Assembly (NCBI GenBank): GCA_030949565.1 | Contig: JAUZSK010000051.1 | Span: 1 to 64,000, forward strand | Origin: Enterobacterales bacterium | GTDB lineage: Bacteria > Pseudomonadota > Gammaproteobacteria > Enterobacterales > Kangiellaceae | Length of the DNA stretch: 64,000 nt | Reading direction: 5' to 3' | Part shown: piece after piece, positions 47,038 to 58,544 of the stretch | Numbering within the stretch: the stretch's first letter is position 1 | How the letters are laid out: each line of letters begins with the position of its first letter | Notes under the pieces: generated by a model | Databases searched by the model: none | What the model was told of the DNA's origin: nothing | What the model saw: only the letters and a program-made list of their open reading frames with translations | Translations under genes and position numbers: made by a program

Positions 47038-47547
47038 CTAATTAGATAGATTTAACGCCGCTTGACGACGCGAATAGCGAGAAATTAACTGTGCGACTCG
47101 CGTGTTTTTTTGTTCTATGGCTAAGTCATAGGCAGTTTGGCCGTGCATATTTTTTTTTGCTGCATCGGGTCTAAATTCAAGCAGCAAATTAATCATATCC
47201 TCAGAGCCTTGTTCCACCGCCGCCATTAAAGCGGTGGTACCTTCAACATTGCTAGCATTAATATCAAGATGGGTGGTTTTGATAATTGACCGCGCCATTC
47301 GGATCCGGTTCTTCTCAATACAATTAAACAGTGCCGTCGTTCCAAATTCATCATTACTGCGGTTAATCTGAATTTTTTTGCCATTGGGTAACAATGTAAG
47401 AGGCACAGGTTGTGCCATTTTGGCCAGATTATATCGAACACATGTTTGATATTCACCACTACAATAGTGTTTTTTCCATATTTCTAATGCTGGGTTGAGA
47501 GCAAACTGTACAAACAACTCACAACTTTTAATATGTGAACACGCCAT
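47038..47547 (-). CDS. Ankyrin-repeat protein
   Basis: 169 residues. Three ankyrin repeats can be read: DEFGTTALFNCIEKNRIRMARSII, NVEGTTALMAAVEQGSEDMINLLLEF and NMHGQTAYDLAIEQKNTRVAQLIS. The N-terminus is cysteine-containing (ACSHIKSCELF) and not assignable. No signal peptide. Ankyrin repeats mediate protein contacts; the partner is unknown. It precedes the YeeE/YedE pair in the same direction. Confidence 0.82.
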   Translation of the reverse strand: MACSHIKSCELFVQFALNPALEIWKKHYCSGEYQTCVRYNLAKMAQPVPLTLLPNGKKIQINRSNDEFGTTALFNCIEKNRIRMARSIIKTTHLDINASNVEGTTALMAAVEQGSEDMINLLLEFRPDAAKKNMHGQTAYDLAIEQKNTRVAQLISRYSRRQAALNLSN

Positions 47548-48003
47548 TAATTACCTCTTATTCCTGTCTGTTAGCTGATTATCTTAAATCTAAGCATTCC
47601 CTTAAACCTAAGCACAATCTAGTCCAGAAGAGTGGCAAAAGCAAAATCCCTATTCTTTTTAGTGATTTAACCCTGCAAAAAACAACTAATTTATCAATTA
47701 CGACTGTTAGCTTTTTCCCTCGTTACGCTAATATTACCTTTTTTTATACTAAAAGTGTAAAATACTCTAAAATTCAAACACCTGCTGTTATTTCTTGCTA
47801 TGATTACAGCAGTAAAATTAAGGTGATTTAGGCCTATAAGCCAATATTTCCGCGACTTAAATTTAATCGTCAAAAAAAATGGGACAATCGACTCATTTTT
47901 TGACTTTTTACCCCCCATATAAAAGCCGTAATATTAAGGTTTAGTTATTTACATAGCCTCGATAACGCACTAAGTAGCATTTGAAACCATTAGGAAACAT
48001 TCA
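47548..48003. other. Divergent intergenic region, ankyrin gene to pepB
   Basis: About 456 AT-rich bases. It should contain both divergent promoters, but no confident pair could be called. CTAAGCATTCCCTTAAACCTAAGCA contains two TAAGCA copies 19 bp apart near 47590. I do not credit the 98-codon plus-strand ORF here as a gene. Confidence 0.4.
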
Positions 48004-49312
48004 ATGAGCCAAATTTTTACAGTTACTCTTTCGCTTCAGCCTAGCCATCAAAAATGGGGTGACAATCAAGCTGTCACTTACCACGAAAAAGGAGCAACCT
48101 TCCATCTCGATCAACAAAAATCGCTTGAAACTCATCAAAGACTAATGGACATTCAAAAATCAGCGCGCAAATTAGCGTCATTGAAGGTACCCTCCATTAA
48201 ATTGGATGGTGACTGGGATATTGAGCAGCAATGGCATTTTTGGCAGGGTATTAATTCACCTAAACAAACGCCCAGTATTGAGTTTGCAAAACTTTCAGAA
48301 GCCGATAAAAAACAATTAGATGCCCGTATCAAAGTCATAAGCTGGAGTAAGCAATTAATAAATCAAACGCCGGAAGAGCTGTCGCCACTGAAGCTTGCCA
48401 CCGATGCAGGTGAATTTATTACTCAACTCGATGCTGAAGCGGTTAGCTATTCAATCATCAGCGGAAAAGCACTAGAAGAGGCTGGATTGGTTGGGATTTA
48501 TAATGTGGGTCGCGGAAGTGACAGAGAGCCTGCCCTGCTTGAAATCGATTACTGCCCTAAAGGTTGTGAAAACCAGCCACCAGCGGCGGCCTTGGTTGGA
48601 AAAGGCATTACCTTTGATTCGGGAGGTTATAGTTTAAAGTCTACGCTCGGTATGCTGCATATGAAATGCGACATGGGCGGCGCTGCAACAGTCACAGGAG
48701 CACTAGGGCTTGCTATCGCCAATGGGCTCAATAAAAGAGTTAAATTATTTCTAGCCTGCGCAGAAAACTTAGTGAGCGGTCATGCTTATAAATTATCTGA
48801 CATATTAAAATATAAAAATGGTGTTAGTGTCGAAGTGGTTAATACCGATGCAGAAGGTCGATTAGTGCTAGCGGATGGTCTTATTTTAGCCGATGAATCA
48901 GAAGCGCCGGTGATTATAAATGCGGCAACCTTAACCGGTGCAGCCTGTGTTGCATTGGGTGATCGCTATAATGCTCTCTTTACCATGGATGATGCGATGG
49001 CGGAACAACTTCAGACCATCGCCAAACAAGAGTATGACCCTATTTGGCGATTACCGCTAGAAGCATTTCATCAAGATAACTGCCCCTCAGATTACGCAAC
49101 CACCGCCAATAGTAAAGCTCAGCCTGGCGGCGGTATCGGCGGTGCCAGTAATGCAGCAGGTTTTTTTGTCTCGATTTGTAAATTATGAGCAAAAACAGTG
49201 GGCTCATTTTGACCTGTCAGCCTGTTTTCAAGACTCAGGTGGCGCTCTACATTCTGCCGGTGCGACCGGCTCGGGAATACGCACTATCGCACGTTATTTG
49301 TGCGAACTCTAG
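48004..49312 (+). CDS. pepB: M17 leucyl aminopeptidase (PepB-like), frame broken at 49161-49167
   Basis: A di-metal aminopeptidase removing N-terminal residues from peptides. The M17 signature NTDAEGRLVLADGL, metal-site KGITFDSGGYSLK and MKCDMGGAA are present. The C-terminal frame is lost in a T7 run. With T6 the reading continues NAAGFLSRFVNYEQKQWAHFDLSA and AGATGSGIRTIARYL to TAG at 49310-49312, closely following E. coli PepB (AAAFLSHFV). The span of 1309 bp is one base over 436 codons. PepB rather than PepA is suggested by length (435) and the short N-terminal domain. Confidence 0.9.
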
Positions 49313-49326
49313 GCAGATAGCACAGG

Positions 49327-50779
49327 ATGAAAGGTATTTTTAAACGGTTTTTTCCCTAGGAAAAGTAAGCAGAGCAAATCGCTCGCCGAATCGGAGCTGC
49401 ATGCCGATCGAATTATGCTGACTCGAGATCAACACCAGGTTAGCCGTAAAAATATCAGTAAAAATGCCCTTAAAGTACTGTATAGGCTCAACCAAGCAGG
49501 TTATCAAGCGTATTTAGTCGGTGGCGGAGTGAGAGATCTACTGCTCGGCTTACGCCCCAAGGATTTCGATGTGGCGACTGATGCCACACCGGAGCAAATT
49601 AAAGCAGAATTTCGAAATTGCCGACTGATAGGACGTCGGTTCCGTTTAGCGCATATTCTCTATGGTCGTGAGATTATTGAAGTCGCCACCTTTCGTGCTA
49701 ATCACCCTGAAGCCAGTGTCAGCAATAAAAAGCCCAGCAAGCGTGATCTGTCTCGAACCAGTGAGCAAGGTATGTTAGTCAGAGACAATGTCTATGGTAG
49801 CCTAGTCGATGATGCTTTTAGGCGTGATTTTACGGTTAACGCGCTGTATTACCGAGTCACCGATTTTGCCATATTAGACTACACTGGCGGCCTCAAAGAT
49901 CTGGATAAAAGACAACTTAAATTTATAGGTGATCCAGAAGAGCGCTACCGTGAAGATCCCGTTAGAATCCTGCGTGCGATCCGACTCTCTTGCAAAATAA
50001 ACCTCCAAATTGAAACTAAAACCCACGCACCAATTAAGCAGTTAGCGCAACTATTAACCCATGTTTCATCGGCCAGACTTTGGGATGAAAGCAACAAAAT
50101 GCTCCTCGCTGGCCACGCTCAAGCTACCTTTAATTCATTAAAACAGCATGGTGTGGCCCAATACCTGTTCCCACTGACCATTCAATCCCTAAACGATACA
50201 AGTAGTCAGGCACAAAACTTTAATCAATTTGTTCAATCAGCGCTTAAAAATACAGACAAACGTATTGCTGATCAACAGCCTGTCACTCCGGCCTTCTTGT
50301 TTGCTGTCTTTTTATGGCAACCACTGCTAGAGCAAATCGAATTATTTAACCACAAAGGCATGCCGCCCTACGAAGCAAGGCAAAAAGCCGCTAGCCAGGT
50401 CATGACCACACAACAACAATGCATAGGCATTCCTAAACGTTTTTCCATGATGGCCAAGGAAATCTGGTCACTACAATTTCGCTTAGGTGTTAGGCGTCGT
50501 AAAAGTGTTTTTAGCGTTATTCAGCATCCACGATTCCGAGCCGCCTATGACTTTTTGTGTTTAAGAGCGGCTTCAGATACCGAATTACAAGAACTGGCTG
50601 ACTGGTGGACAGAATTCCAAATCTTAGATGACCAAGATAGAAATCAAATGCTTCAACGCACAGAAAAACAACTTAATCCGAAAAATTTAAAACCTAAAAA
50701 GAAAGTGAATAGTAAGAACAAACACCGGCGCTCGCGGACTAAAACCAAAAGCAGCAATGACAATGATGCCCACGGCTAA
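49327..50779 (+). CDS. pcnB: Poly(A) polymerase I, N-terminus in another frame
   Basis: PcnB adds poly(A) tails that promote RNA decay. The nucleotidyltransferase core reads AYLVGGGVRDLLLGLRPKDFDVATDATPEQ, with RRFRLAHI and the D-x-D in KDFDVA. A basic tail follows (KKKVNSKNKHRRSRTKTKS). An intact 454-residue frame starts ATG 49415, but an upstream ATG at 49327 (MKGIFKRFFP) joins in frame as RKSKQSKSLAESELHADRI if one T is removed from the T6 run at 49348-49353. The family normally has such an N-terminal extension. The gene overlaps folK. Confidence 0.92.
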
Positions 50780-51254
50780 TACTGTCTATATCGGCCTAGG
50801 CTCCAATCTTAATCAGCCACAAGCGCAGCTAAATCAAGCTATAGAAGCACTTAAAAATCTAACTCAAAGCCACTTGATCAAGCATTCTAGTTTTTATCTA
50901 AGCCCGCCAATGGGACCTACCGATCAAAATGACTATATCAATGCTGTGGTTGAGCTAAAAACCTATTTGCAACCACTGGCTCTGCTTGATCAGCTTCAGG
51001 CCATAGAGAAAGCCCAAGGCCGAGTTAGAAATAAACAACGCTGGGGTGCTCGAACATTGGATCTTGATTTGCTATTATATGGGCAACAGGTAATACAGCA
51101 AGCACGGCTTGAGGTACCTCATTATGGTATTAAACAGCGAGCTTTTGTGGTGCTACCTTTACTAGAAATAGCTCCATCAATCGAGTTACCTAATTTTGGC
51201 CCTTTAAACCGCTTAACACAAAAGCTAGCCAACCAGGAAATTACAAAACTTTGA
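50757..51254 (+). CDS. folK: 2-amino-4-hydroxy-6-hydroxymethyldihydropteridine pyrophosphokinase
   Basis: FolK transfers pyrophosphate to the pterin in folate synthesis. 165 residues with VYIGLGSNLNQPQAQL at the start, SPPMGPTDQNDYINAVVEL and the catalytic WGARTLDLDLLLYG. ATGs at 50757, 50763 and 50766 all overlap the pcnB end. The neighbouring pcnB-folK-kinase-panB-panC run places folate next to pantothenate synthesis, as in other gammaproteobacteria. Confidence 0.95.
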   Translation: MTMMPTANTVYIGLGSNLNQPQAQLNQAIEALKNLTQSHLIKHSSFYLSPPMGPTDQNDYINAVVELKTYLQPLALLDQLQAIEKAQGRVRNKQRWGARTLDLDLLLYGQQVIQQARLEVPHYGIKQRAFVVLPLLEIAPSIELPNFGPLNRLTQKLANQEITKL

Positions 51255-51925
51255 ATCAATCAACTTTCCCAACTGATTTACAGCTAAGCGGTGACAAAAA
51301 TTTTATCGCTATCGAAGGTCCGATAGGTGTAGGAAAAACCACCCTTGCAAAAAAGCTAGCTCAATCATTTGGCACGGAACTACTACTCGAAGGCGCGGTT
51401 GACAATCCTTTTTTAAGCAAATTTTATCAAGATCCTAAAAACGGAGCGCTGCCAGCACAACTTTATTTCCTGTTTCAGCGGGTAAGGCAGCTACAGGGGC
51501 TAAAACAAGGTGATATGTTCGCACCTAAGCATATTGCCGACTTTTTAATGGATAAAGATCGGCTTTTTGCCCGTGTCACCTTAGATTCAGATGAACTGAA
51601 TCTTTATGAGCAGGTCTATGATAATCTGACCATTGACGCTCCGACGCCCGATTTAGTTATCTATCTACAAGCCCCTGTTGGCGTGCTGTTACAGCGTATT
51701 AGAAAACGCGGAATTGGTATGGAGAACAACATTAACGAAGATTATCTAAACCAGCTGTCATCGGCCTATACCGACTTTTTTCATTATTATAATGCCTCTC
51801 CGTTATTAATCGTTAATGCTTCCGGGATTGACCTAGTCAACAACCAAGCCGACTATCAACAATTGGTCGAGAGAATACAAACCACCAATAATGGGCGACA
51901 TTATTTTAATCCGGCGGTGGTGTAG
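51251..51925 (+). CDS. Deoxynucleoside kinase family protein
   Basis: 224 residues with the P-loop AIEGPIGVGKTTLAKKLA, the DRLFARVTLD region in place of the DRS motif, and the LID segment QRIRKRGIGMENNINEDYLNQL. It would phosphorylate deoxynucleosides for salvage; specificity is unknown. The apparent start is TTG 51251 overlapping the folK TGA. Located between folK and panB, a recurrent position for this family. Confidence 0.9.
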   Translation: MNQSTFPTDLQLSGDKNFIAIEGPIGVGKTTLAKKLAQSFGTELLLEGAVDNPFLSKFYQDPKNGALPAQLYFLFQRVRQLQGLKQGDMFAPKHIADFLMDKDRLFARVTLDSDELNLYEQVYDNLTIDAPTPDLVIYLQAPVGVLLQRIRKRGIGMENNINEDYLNQLSSAYTDFFHYYNASPLLIVNASGIDLVNNQADYQQLVERIQTTNNGRHYFNPAVV

Positions 51926-51982
51926 ATCACAATAATCGGGATATAATCACTTTTTACCAAGCATGGCTCTAAAAAGGTTGCT

Positions 51983-52780
51983 ATGAAACAAACACTGGAT
52001 AGTCTTCAACAGCTTAAGCAAAAGAACCAACCCATCGTGGTATTAACCGCTTATGATGCGTCATTTGCCAAGCTGCTTTCTGAGCAAGGCGTGGAAGCAA
52101 TACTGGTGGGAGACTCCTTGGGTATGGTCATTCAAGGCCATGATTCGACCGTTCCCGTGAGTATGGATCAGATGGTTTACCACACTCAATGTGTTGCCAA
52201 GGGCAATCGGGGATCGTTAATCATTGCTGATATGCCCTATATGTCTTATGCCGATACCGATACTAGTCTAAAAAATGCCACACGCTTAATGCAAGCCGGA
52301 GCCAACATGATAAAGATTGAGGGTGGCAGTTGGTTAGTACCGAGTATCAAGGCACTAACCGAAAAAGGAATTCCAGTTTGTGCCCACTTAGGGCTGACCC
52401 CACAATCGGTAGATGCTTTGAGCGGATTTAAGGTTCAGGGTCGAGAGCAGCAAGCGGCTGATCGCTTAGTAGAGGATGCACTCGCAGTCGAAGCCGCTGG
52501 CTCACGACTAATTGTATTGGAATGTATTCCACAAGACCTTGCACAAAAGATCACCAAACAACTAAAAATACCAACGATCGGTATCGGCGCCGGTAACCAA
52601 ACCGACGGTCAAGTGTTGGTGCTACATGATTTGCTCGGCCTCGATCAAGATTTCCGCCCCAAATTTGTGCGGGATTTCTTTGATGACAACGCGGTTCATT
52701 CTATTTCCGATGCAATAAAAGCTTATATCGCGACGGTCAAGGATCGAAGCTTTCCTAACCAAAACCAAAGTTTCAATTGA
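51983..52780 (+). CDS. panB: 3-methyl-2-oxobutanoate hydroxymethyltransferase
   Basis: PanB makes ketopantoate from ketoisovalerate with methylene-tetrahydrofolate. 265 residues (E. coli 264). Motifs are VVLTAYDASFAKLLSEQGVE, LVGDSLGMVIQGHDSTVPVS, ADMPYMSY with metal ligands, KIEGGSW and GIPVCAHLGLTPQSV. AAGG precedes ATG 51983. panC follows by 30 bp, so the two are probably cotranscribed. Confidence 0.97.
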   Translation: MKQTLDSLQQLKQKNQPIVVLTAYDASFAKLLSEQGVEAILVGDSLGMVIQGHDSTVPVSMDQMVYHTQCVAKGNRGSLIIADMPYMSYADTDTSLKNATRLMQAGANMIKIEGGSWLVPSIKALTEKGIPVCAHLGLTPQSVDALSGFKVQGREQQAADRLVEDALAVEAAGSRLIVLECIPQDLAQKITKQLKIPTIGIGAGNQTDGQVLVLHDLLGLDQDFRPKFVRDFFDDNAVHSISDAIKAYIATVKDRSFPNQNQSFN

Positions 52781-52810
52781 AACCAGCCGTTCGAGTAGCC
52801 AACGACTAGT

Positions 52811-53662
52811 ATGCAAATATTTCAAGATCCCTATCAAATTCAACAAGAATTAAGAGCCTTAAAATGTGCCGGTAAAAGGATTGGACTTATTCCCACCATG
52901 GGCAATTTGCATCGTGGTCATTTATCGCTATTTAAATTAGCGCGTAAACACTGCGACGTTTTAGTCGGCAGTATTTTCGTTAATCCCATGCAGTTTGGCG
53001 CGAATGAAGATCTTGATAAATACCCACGTACCCTTACCAATGATGTTAAAAAATTACAGTCCATTAAGGTCGATTATTTATTTACGCCAACCAATGAAAT
53101 CATCTACCCGCTCGGTACTAAAATTAATACGAGTGTGGAAGTCAACCGTCTTACCAAACGCCTTTGTGGTGAAAGCAGGCCACAACATTTTAAAGGTGTG
53201 GCAACGGTGGTGAATATATTATTTAATATTTTAATGCCCGATGTGGTTGTTTTTGGAAAAAAAGATTACCAGCAGTATTTGATTTTAAGCGCAATGGTAA
53301 AGGATTTATTTTTACCCATTGAAATAATTGCCGGAGAAATCATCCGAGAAGATAATGGGCTTGCCATGAGTTCGCGTAACAAGTTCTTGACTGAACAAGA
53401 GAAAGATAAAGCCGCAGCCTTAAGGCAAATAATATCAGACTGTGGAAATGAAATTTGTTCCGGAAATAAAAATTTTATGCAGCTAAAAAAGCAGGCTATC
53501 GCATCCTTAAAAGAACAATCATTTAAAGTCGACTATTTTGATATCTGCAATGCCATCAATTTGGAGGATGCAACTGCTAATGACAAGCAAATACTGATTG
53601 CTTGTGCTGCATGGATGGGTCAGCCGAGATTATTAGATAATTTAGAAATAACTTTAAACTAA
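52811..53662 (+). CDS. panC: Pantothenate synthetase
   Basis: PanC condenses pantoate and beta-alanine with ATP. 283 residues, identical to the E. coli length. The HxGH-type motif is PTMGNLHRGHLSLFKLA, followed by FVNPMQFGANEDLDKYPRT, VFGKKDYQQYLIL and the KMSKS-like MSSRNKFLTEQE. It ends the folate/pantothenate run and is convergent with the broken DUF4105 gene, with about 19 bp between. Confidence 0.97.
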   Translation: MQIFQDPYQIQQELRALKCAGKRIGLIPTMGNLHRGHLSLFKLARKHCDVLVGSIFVNPMQFGANEDLDKYPRTLTNDVKKLQSIKVDYLFTPTNEIIYPLGTKINTSVEVNRLTKRLCGESRPQHFKGVATVVNILFNILMPDVVVFGKKDYQQYLILSAMVKDLFLPIEIIAGEIIREDNGLAMSSRNKFLTEQEKDKAAALRQIISDCGNEICSGNKNFMQLKKQAIASLKEQSFKVDYFDICNAINLEDATANDKQILIACAAWMGQPRLLDNLEITLN

Positions 53663-53681
53663 ACCAATTAAAGAAATAGTG

Positions 53682-55573
53682 TTACCAATAATAGCCATAG
53701 GAAAGACCAAATTCTCGATTAGCATCATCTTGATAATACAATCGAATATCTTGATTCAGTGATAACTGGTACCGCCCGTTTAGTGAATAAATATTTTGCC
53801 CTGCTATTAAAGCGTTGATATTTTCTTTATGCGTTGCATCAAATCTGAATCTTAGTCTATCGTTAACATTGTAATGCATCGTTAAACCGGCACGAACAAA
53901 AATATTTGAATATTCCTTATATTTATCTTGAACACCGCCACCAATAAAGGCACTAATTAAAAGTTTATCCATCGTTTTAAAACTTGTTCCATAATCCCCT
54001 TGGATTGAGAAAACTGTTTTTTCGTTTGCTGAATTCAGTTGAACCCAAGCGGCCCTTAAATTCCATGTCGTTCCACTATCTTCTGCCAACCCCGTCGTTT
54101 GACTATGGACGCTTTCTACTTTAAAAAGATTAAACTGGGTCATATACCAACTATCTTTACCAATCCTAATATCAAATTCAGCCATGCTAAGTGAGGAATT
54201 TACAATATGCCCTGATCCGCTATCTAAAGAATCATAATAGGCAGGACGCACTTTTAACGCTAGTTGATCACCATACAGCTGGTTGTTAACCCAAGAAAAA
54301 CTAGTATAACTGGGTGACCGTCCTTCATGAGGTGCTATTCTTTTTGCTTGTTTTAACTGATTGTTACCGACAGGTAACAAAAATCGCATATTGACAACTT
54401 TGTCGTATTTCTCTTTACTTTCTTGGTTTCCATCTTTGTTCTTTTTTTAGAATGAATTGGTAATAATCTAATAAAGCGTCGACAACTTTTTTTCTTAGAA
54501 AGAATATTAATTTCTCGATAGCCACTTTGTATTATATCCAAATTTGAATCAATTAGACTAGCTACAACGTCTCTTTCAATAGATGAAAGATTTTGGTATC
54601 GCGTATAGAATCTAGACTGACGGGATGGATGAAGCTTTACTTTTTTTACTAGTTGTTTGGACTGGTACTGGGTTCTACTTAGTTTTTGAATTAAGGACTG
54701 AGGAATCACGTAAACAGGGTTGGTCGGCTTGATGTCGATATCGCCGACGATTTCAAGCAATTCAGCCATTCGATAAGCACAGTTCTGTCTCAAAAAGTAG
54801 TAGGTATATTTGTTCCCCAGAACTTCCCAAGCATGAGCAACAATAAATTGAGAGTCTTGTGGACTAAGGGATAACTCATATTCCCATAAATCACGAAGCT
54901 CATTTTCACCGTAGTTATGCGTGTGAAAATAATAATCTATATTTGTAAAACCAGCATCATAACCACCGCTCAAACCTTTTACTATATAGACTAGAGGATT
55001 CTCACATCGGGAATAATAGCCCCATAATTTACGCTGACATCCGCCAAAGTTGTCTTGCCTGTAGCTTTACTAGAATTAAATTTTAATAAAGTATGTCCGT
55101 AGAAAGAAGCTGGGTTACCTAAATATCCTGTTGCAAAAACGATACTAACAGATTCGGTATTTTGACCACCAGACCATTTTAAATAATCAATACACTCCAC
55201 ACGTTTATCAATATCAAGAAGACCCGGTGCTATTTTTTTTTAACCAAATAACTCTCGCTGGAAAACGACACAATGCATGAGACTTACTATTTTTCTCATT
55301 AATAAATGGTTTATTGATTGCTTGAATAGTCGCATCTAGTTCTGCTTCTGGGTTGGTTCTTCCTAGTTGCGATAGAAAAAAAGATTCTGTATGAATAGCA
55401 CTTTTATAGGAAATTCCATCGGCTTCGTACAAGCCTAATTTTAGCCATGTTCGTTGTTTTGCCAGCTGTTTTAACGATTGACTTGCTTCTGCCATGACTT
55501 GACCACCAGCAAAGTAAAAACAAACAGTCAAAAGTAATGTGAGATATTTAGAATACAACTTGGAATACCGCAA
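53682..55573 (-). pseudogene. DUF4105 (Lnb-like) membrane-associated protein, four frame breaks
   Basis: Four successive frames together give one DUF4105 protein. The signal region is LTLLLTVCFYFAGGQVMAEA. The domain then includes ECIDYLKWSGGQNTESVSIVFATGYLGNPASFYGHTLLKF, and a catalytic-type FLRQNCAYRMAELL. A beta-rich C-terminal part ends REFGLSYGYYW. Breaks map to a T9 run (55233-55241), near 55003-55006 (two bases), a T7 run (54487-54493) and near 54414-54421. Only TTG 55573 is available as start. DUF4105 proteins resemble Lnb/NlpC-type hydrolases. It is followed upstream by DUF3015, a common pairing. Confidence 0.8.
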
Positions 55574-55629
55574 TAGATTAGAAAAGAATAGCAGAAGCTA
55601 CCTAATTAATAGATAGCTTCTCAATGGTC

Positions 55630-56145
55630 CTATGCTGCAGAGCAGGATGAAGATCCTTTTTGGCTTACTACTTGCTTCACACTAAAGTACAAAGCTTCAG
55701 ATTTCTCAATAGATGTTTTGTTTGAGTAACCAGGGGCGCTTACTTTTTGAGCAACAATACTTCTAAGTTCAGAAGTCATTGCAGGTTGTGCGCTAGCGTG
55801 ACAATCATACAGATCAAAAACAGCGGTTAAATATTCACCGTTGCCTTTAGCTGTATCTTCAATCAAATTATCATAAGTGCGGTTAATAAATTCAGCTACC
55901 GCCACATCTTTTCCGTTACAAGTTTCAGGACTCGCTGTCGCAGATGTGATAGCTGTTGAACCAGCATCCCATATAATATTTGAAATAGCCGCAGCCCATG
56001 GAGTGTTTTTGAATAAAGCTCCTCCAATACCACAGTCAATATAAGGACTTGGACCACTTCCAGCCCCACCTTCTGCCGACACATTTCCAGAAAAAATTGC
56101 AAAACTGCAGGCAGCAGCTAGCGCGATTTTAGTTAAGTTTTTCAT
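55630..56145 (-). CDS. DUF3015 family exported protein
   Basis: 171 residues from ATG 56145, with AGGA upstream. A signal peptide (IALAAACSFAIFSGNVSAEG) precedes a DUF3015 domain containing YIDCGIGGALFKNTPWAAAISNIIWDAGSTAITSATASPETC. Function unknown. It lies just upstream of the broken DUF4105 gene in the same direction, the usual DUF3015-DUF4105 arrangement, so the two probably act together in the periplasm. Confidence 0.87.
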   Translation of the reverse strand: MKNLTKIALAAACSFAIFSGNVSAEGGAGSGPSPYIDCGIGGALFKNTPWAAAISNIIWDAGSTAITSATASPETCNGKDVAVAEFINRTYDNLIEDTAKGNGEYLTAVFDLYDCHASAQPAMTSELRSIVAQKVSAPGYSNKTSIEKSEALYFSVKQVVSQKGSSSCSAA

Positions 56146-56496
56146 TATCAAATTTATCCTTTTTGTATATTTATTATTCAGAAATTATTTACCTAGGTGT
56201 AAATTCCTTTCCTCCAAAGCACTCCCCACTGTTAGCGGCAAATGCTACTCGAATATACAACTCGATTAAATCAATGTCAAACAAACATTTAGAGTAATAT
56301 TCACATTATCTCGGTTCAAACAATTACCTTATTTTCTGTAAAAGGTAATTGTATCTTTTATTTTAATGGCGGATTGTACAAAAAGACCTTGCATTAGCCC
56401 CTTTCAAGTGATTTAATTTTGGGAACACCGGTCTCTTATTGATCCATTACAAGTCCTATAAAGCCTAAAAATATTGCAATCACTAGGGAAACCATT
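56146..56496. other. Divergent intergenic region, DUF3015 to acs
   Basis: About 350 AT-rich bases. The acs ribosome site (TAGGGA) is near 56485. No operator or hairpin was identified with confidence. Confidence 0.4.
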
Positions 56497-58425
56497 ATGA
56501 GTCAATCAATAAAACACCCCACCATAGCAAGCTTTGTTAAAAATACCCTAATTGACCAATCCCGTTACGAGGCTGAATATCAAGCTTCAACCGATGATCC
56601 CGATGCTTATTGGGCCAAACAAGCCGAAAAATTTATTGATTGGTATAAGCCATGGGATAAAGTTAGCGATGTGGATTATCACAAAGCCCAGATCCGCTGG
56701 TTTGAAGGTGCCGAACTCAATGTCAGTTATAATTGTATTGACCGTCATTTAAAGGATAAGGCAGATCAAACCGCCATCATCTTTGAAGCCGATGAACCAG
56801 GGCAGTCACGCCATATTAGTTATCAAGAGCTGCATGATGAAGTTTGTCGATTTGCCAATGTATTAAAGCAACGCGGTGTCAAAAAAGGCGACCGCGTGTG
56901 TATCTATATGCCGATGATTCCTGAAGTGGGCTACGCCATGCTGGCTTGTGCACGAATTGGCGCTATTCATTCGGTGGTATTTGGTGGCTTTTCTCCAGAA
57001 GCGTTAAAAACTCGGATATTAGATTCAGATTGCCGCATTGTTATCACTGCCGATGAAGGTCTACGCGGTGGAAAAACAATCCCGCTAAAAGCCAATACCG
57101 ATGAAGCGGTTAAAGGCTGCGCAAATGTCCATACGGTACTAGTGATACGTCATACCAAAGCCGATGTTGCATGGAATGATGCCCATGATGTGGATTACTG
57201 GCAAATGCGTGACAAGGCCGAAGCCAGTTGTGAGCCAGAAGTGATGTCAGCCGAAGATCCCTTATTTATTCTTTATACCTCTGGCTCCACTGGCACCCCT
57301 AAAGGCGTGTTACACACCTCTGGAGGCTATTTGCTCTACGCAGCTATTACACATAAATATGTGTTTGATTATCAAGATGGCGAAGTCTATTGGTGTACCG
57401 CCGATGCCGGTTGGATCACTGGACATTCCTATATTTTTTACGGTCCACTGGCTAATGGCGCTACCACACTAGTATTTGAAGGTGTGCCGACTTATCCTAA
57501 TGTATCGCGTTTTTGGGATGTGGTTGACACTCACAAGGTATCCATTTTTTACACTGCGCCGACCGCCTTAAGAGCACTAATGGCGCAAGGTGACGAGCCG
57601 GTGACTTCAACCTCTCGACAAAGTTTAAGACTACTCGGAACCGTGGGTGAGCCGATCAACCCCGAAGCTTGGGAATGGTATTACAAGGTCGTCGGTGACA
57701 GTCGTTGCCCTATCGTAGACACCTGGTGGCAGACCGAAACCGGCGGGATTTTAATTACACCGCTGGCAGGCGCACACGATTTAAAACCCGGCGCTGCGAG
57801 TAAACCCTTTTTCGGTATTCAGCCAAAGTTGCTGGATAATGATGGTAAAGAACTCTCTGGAGAAGCCTCCGGTAGTTTAACTATAGCACAAAGCTGGCCA
57901 GGTCAAATGCGCGGTGTGTATGGAGATGAAAAACGCTTTTTTGATACCTATTTTTCTCAATTTCCCGGCTATTATTTTACTGGTGATGGCGCTAAGCGCG
58001 ATGCCGATGGCTATATTTGGATCACCGGTCGAATGGATGATGTACTCAACGTAAGCGGTCACCGACTCGGTACCGCAGAAATTGAAAGTGCACTGGTACT
58101 TCATCCAAAAGTCGCTGAAGCCGCGGTGGTTGGATTTCCTCATGAAATTAAAGGCGAAGGGATCTACGCTTATGTCACTTTGATGAAAAGTGTTGAAGAA
58201 TCCGCTGAGCTTAATCAGGAACTGCGTCAGTTTGTGGCCAAAGAAATTGGAGCAATCGCACGTCCTGAAATCATCCAGTGGGCACCAGGATTGCCCAAGA
58301 CTCGCTCCGGTAAAATTATGCGGCGCATATTAAGAAAAATAGCCAGTAAAGACTTTGACCAACTCGGTGATATATCAACCTTAGCCGATCCCTCAGTAGT
58401 AGCCAATTTGGAAGCCAAGCGATAG
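56497..58425 (+). CDS. acs: Acetyl-coenzyme A synthetase
   Basis: Acs activates acetate to acetyl-CoA through acetyl-AMP. 642 residues (E. coli 652). Key motifs are [19 protein letters not shown] (P-loop), [13 protein letters not shown] and the C-terminal [16 protein letters not shown], whose lysine is the site of regulatory acetylation. GGRMDD-type hinge appears as [21 protein letters not shown]. Monocistronic. Confidence 0.97.
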   Translation: MSQSIKHPTIASFVKNTLIDQSRYEAEYQASTDDPDAYWAKQAEKFIDWYKPWDKVSDVDYHKAQIRWFEGAELNVSYNCIDRHLKDKADQTAIIFEADEPGQSRHISYQELHDEVCRFANVLKQRGVKKGDRVCIYMPMIPEVGYAMLACARIGAIHSVVFGGFSPEALKTRILDSDCRIVITADEGLRGGKTIPLKANTDEAVKGCANVHTVLVIRHTKADVAWNDAHDVDYWQMRDKAEASCEPEVMSAEDPLFILYTSGSTGTPKGVLHTSGGYLLYAAITHKYVFDYQDGEVYWCTADAGWITGHSYIFYGPLANGATTLVFEGVPTYPNVSRFWDVVDTHKVSIFYTAPTALRALMAQGDEPVTSTSRQSLRLLGTVGEPINPEAWEWYYKVVGDSRCPIVDTWWQTETGGILITPLAGAHDLKPGAASKPFFGIQPKLLDNDGKELSGEASGSLTIAQSWPGQMRGVYGDEKRFFDTYFSQFPGYYFTGDGAKRDADGYIWITGRMDDVLNVSGHRLGTAEIESALVLHPKVAEAAVVGFPHEIKGEGIYAYVTLMKSVEESAELNQELRQFVAKEIGAIARPEIIQWAPGLPKTRSGKIMRRILRKIASKDFDQLGDISTLADPSVVANLEAKR

Positions 58426-58544
58426 ACCTTAGTCGCAGGCTAATACTCCAACTTTATCTCAGGATGCTAGTTGTAGTTTATTTTAATATTGCGTATGCTT
58501 GTGACGTCAACCCGACACTTTGTTAACAATAGAGGATGAAAACA

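Noticed and set aside
47535-47831. 98-codon plus-strand ORF in the ankyrin-pepB gap
   Set aside because: Low-complexity AT-rich translation, no ribosome site and no family resemblance.
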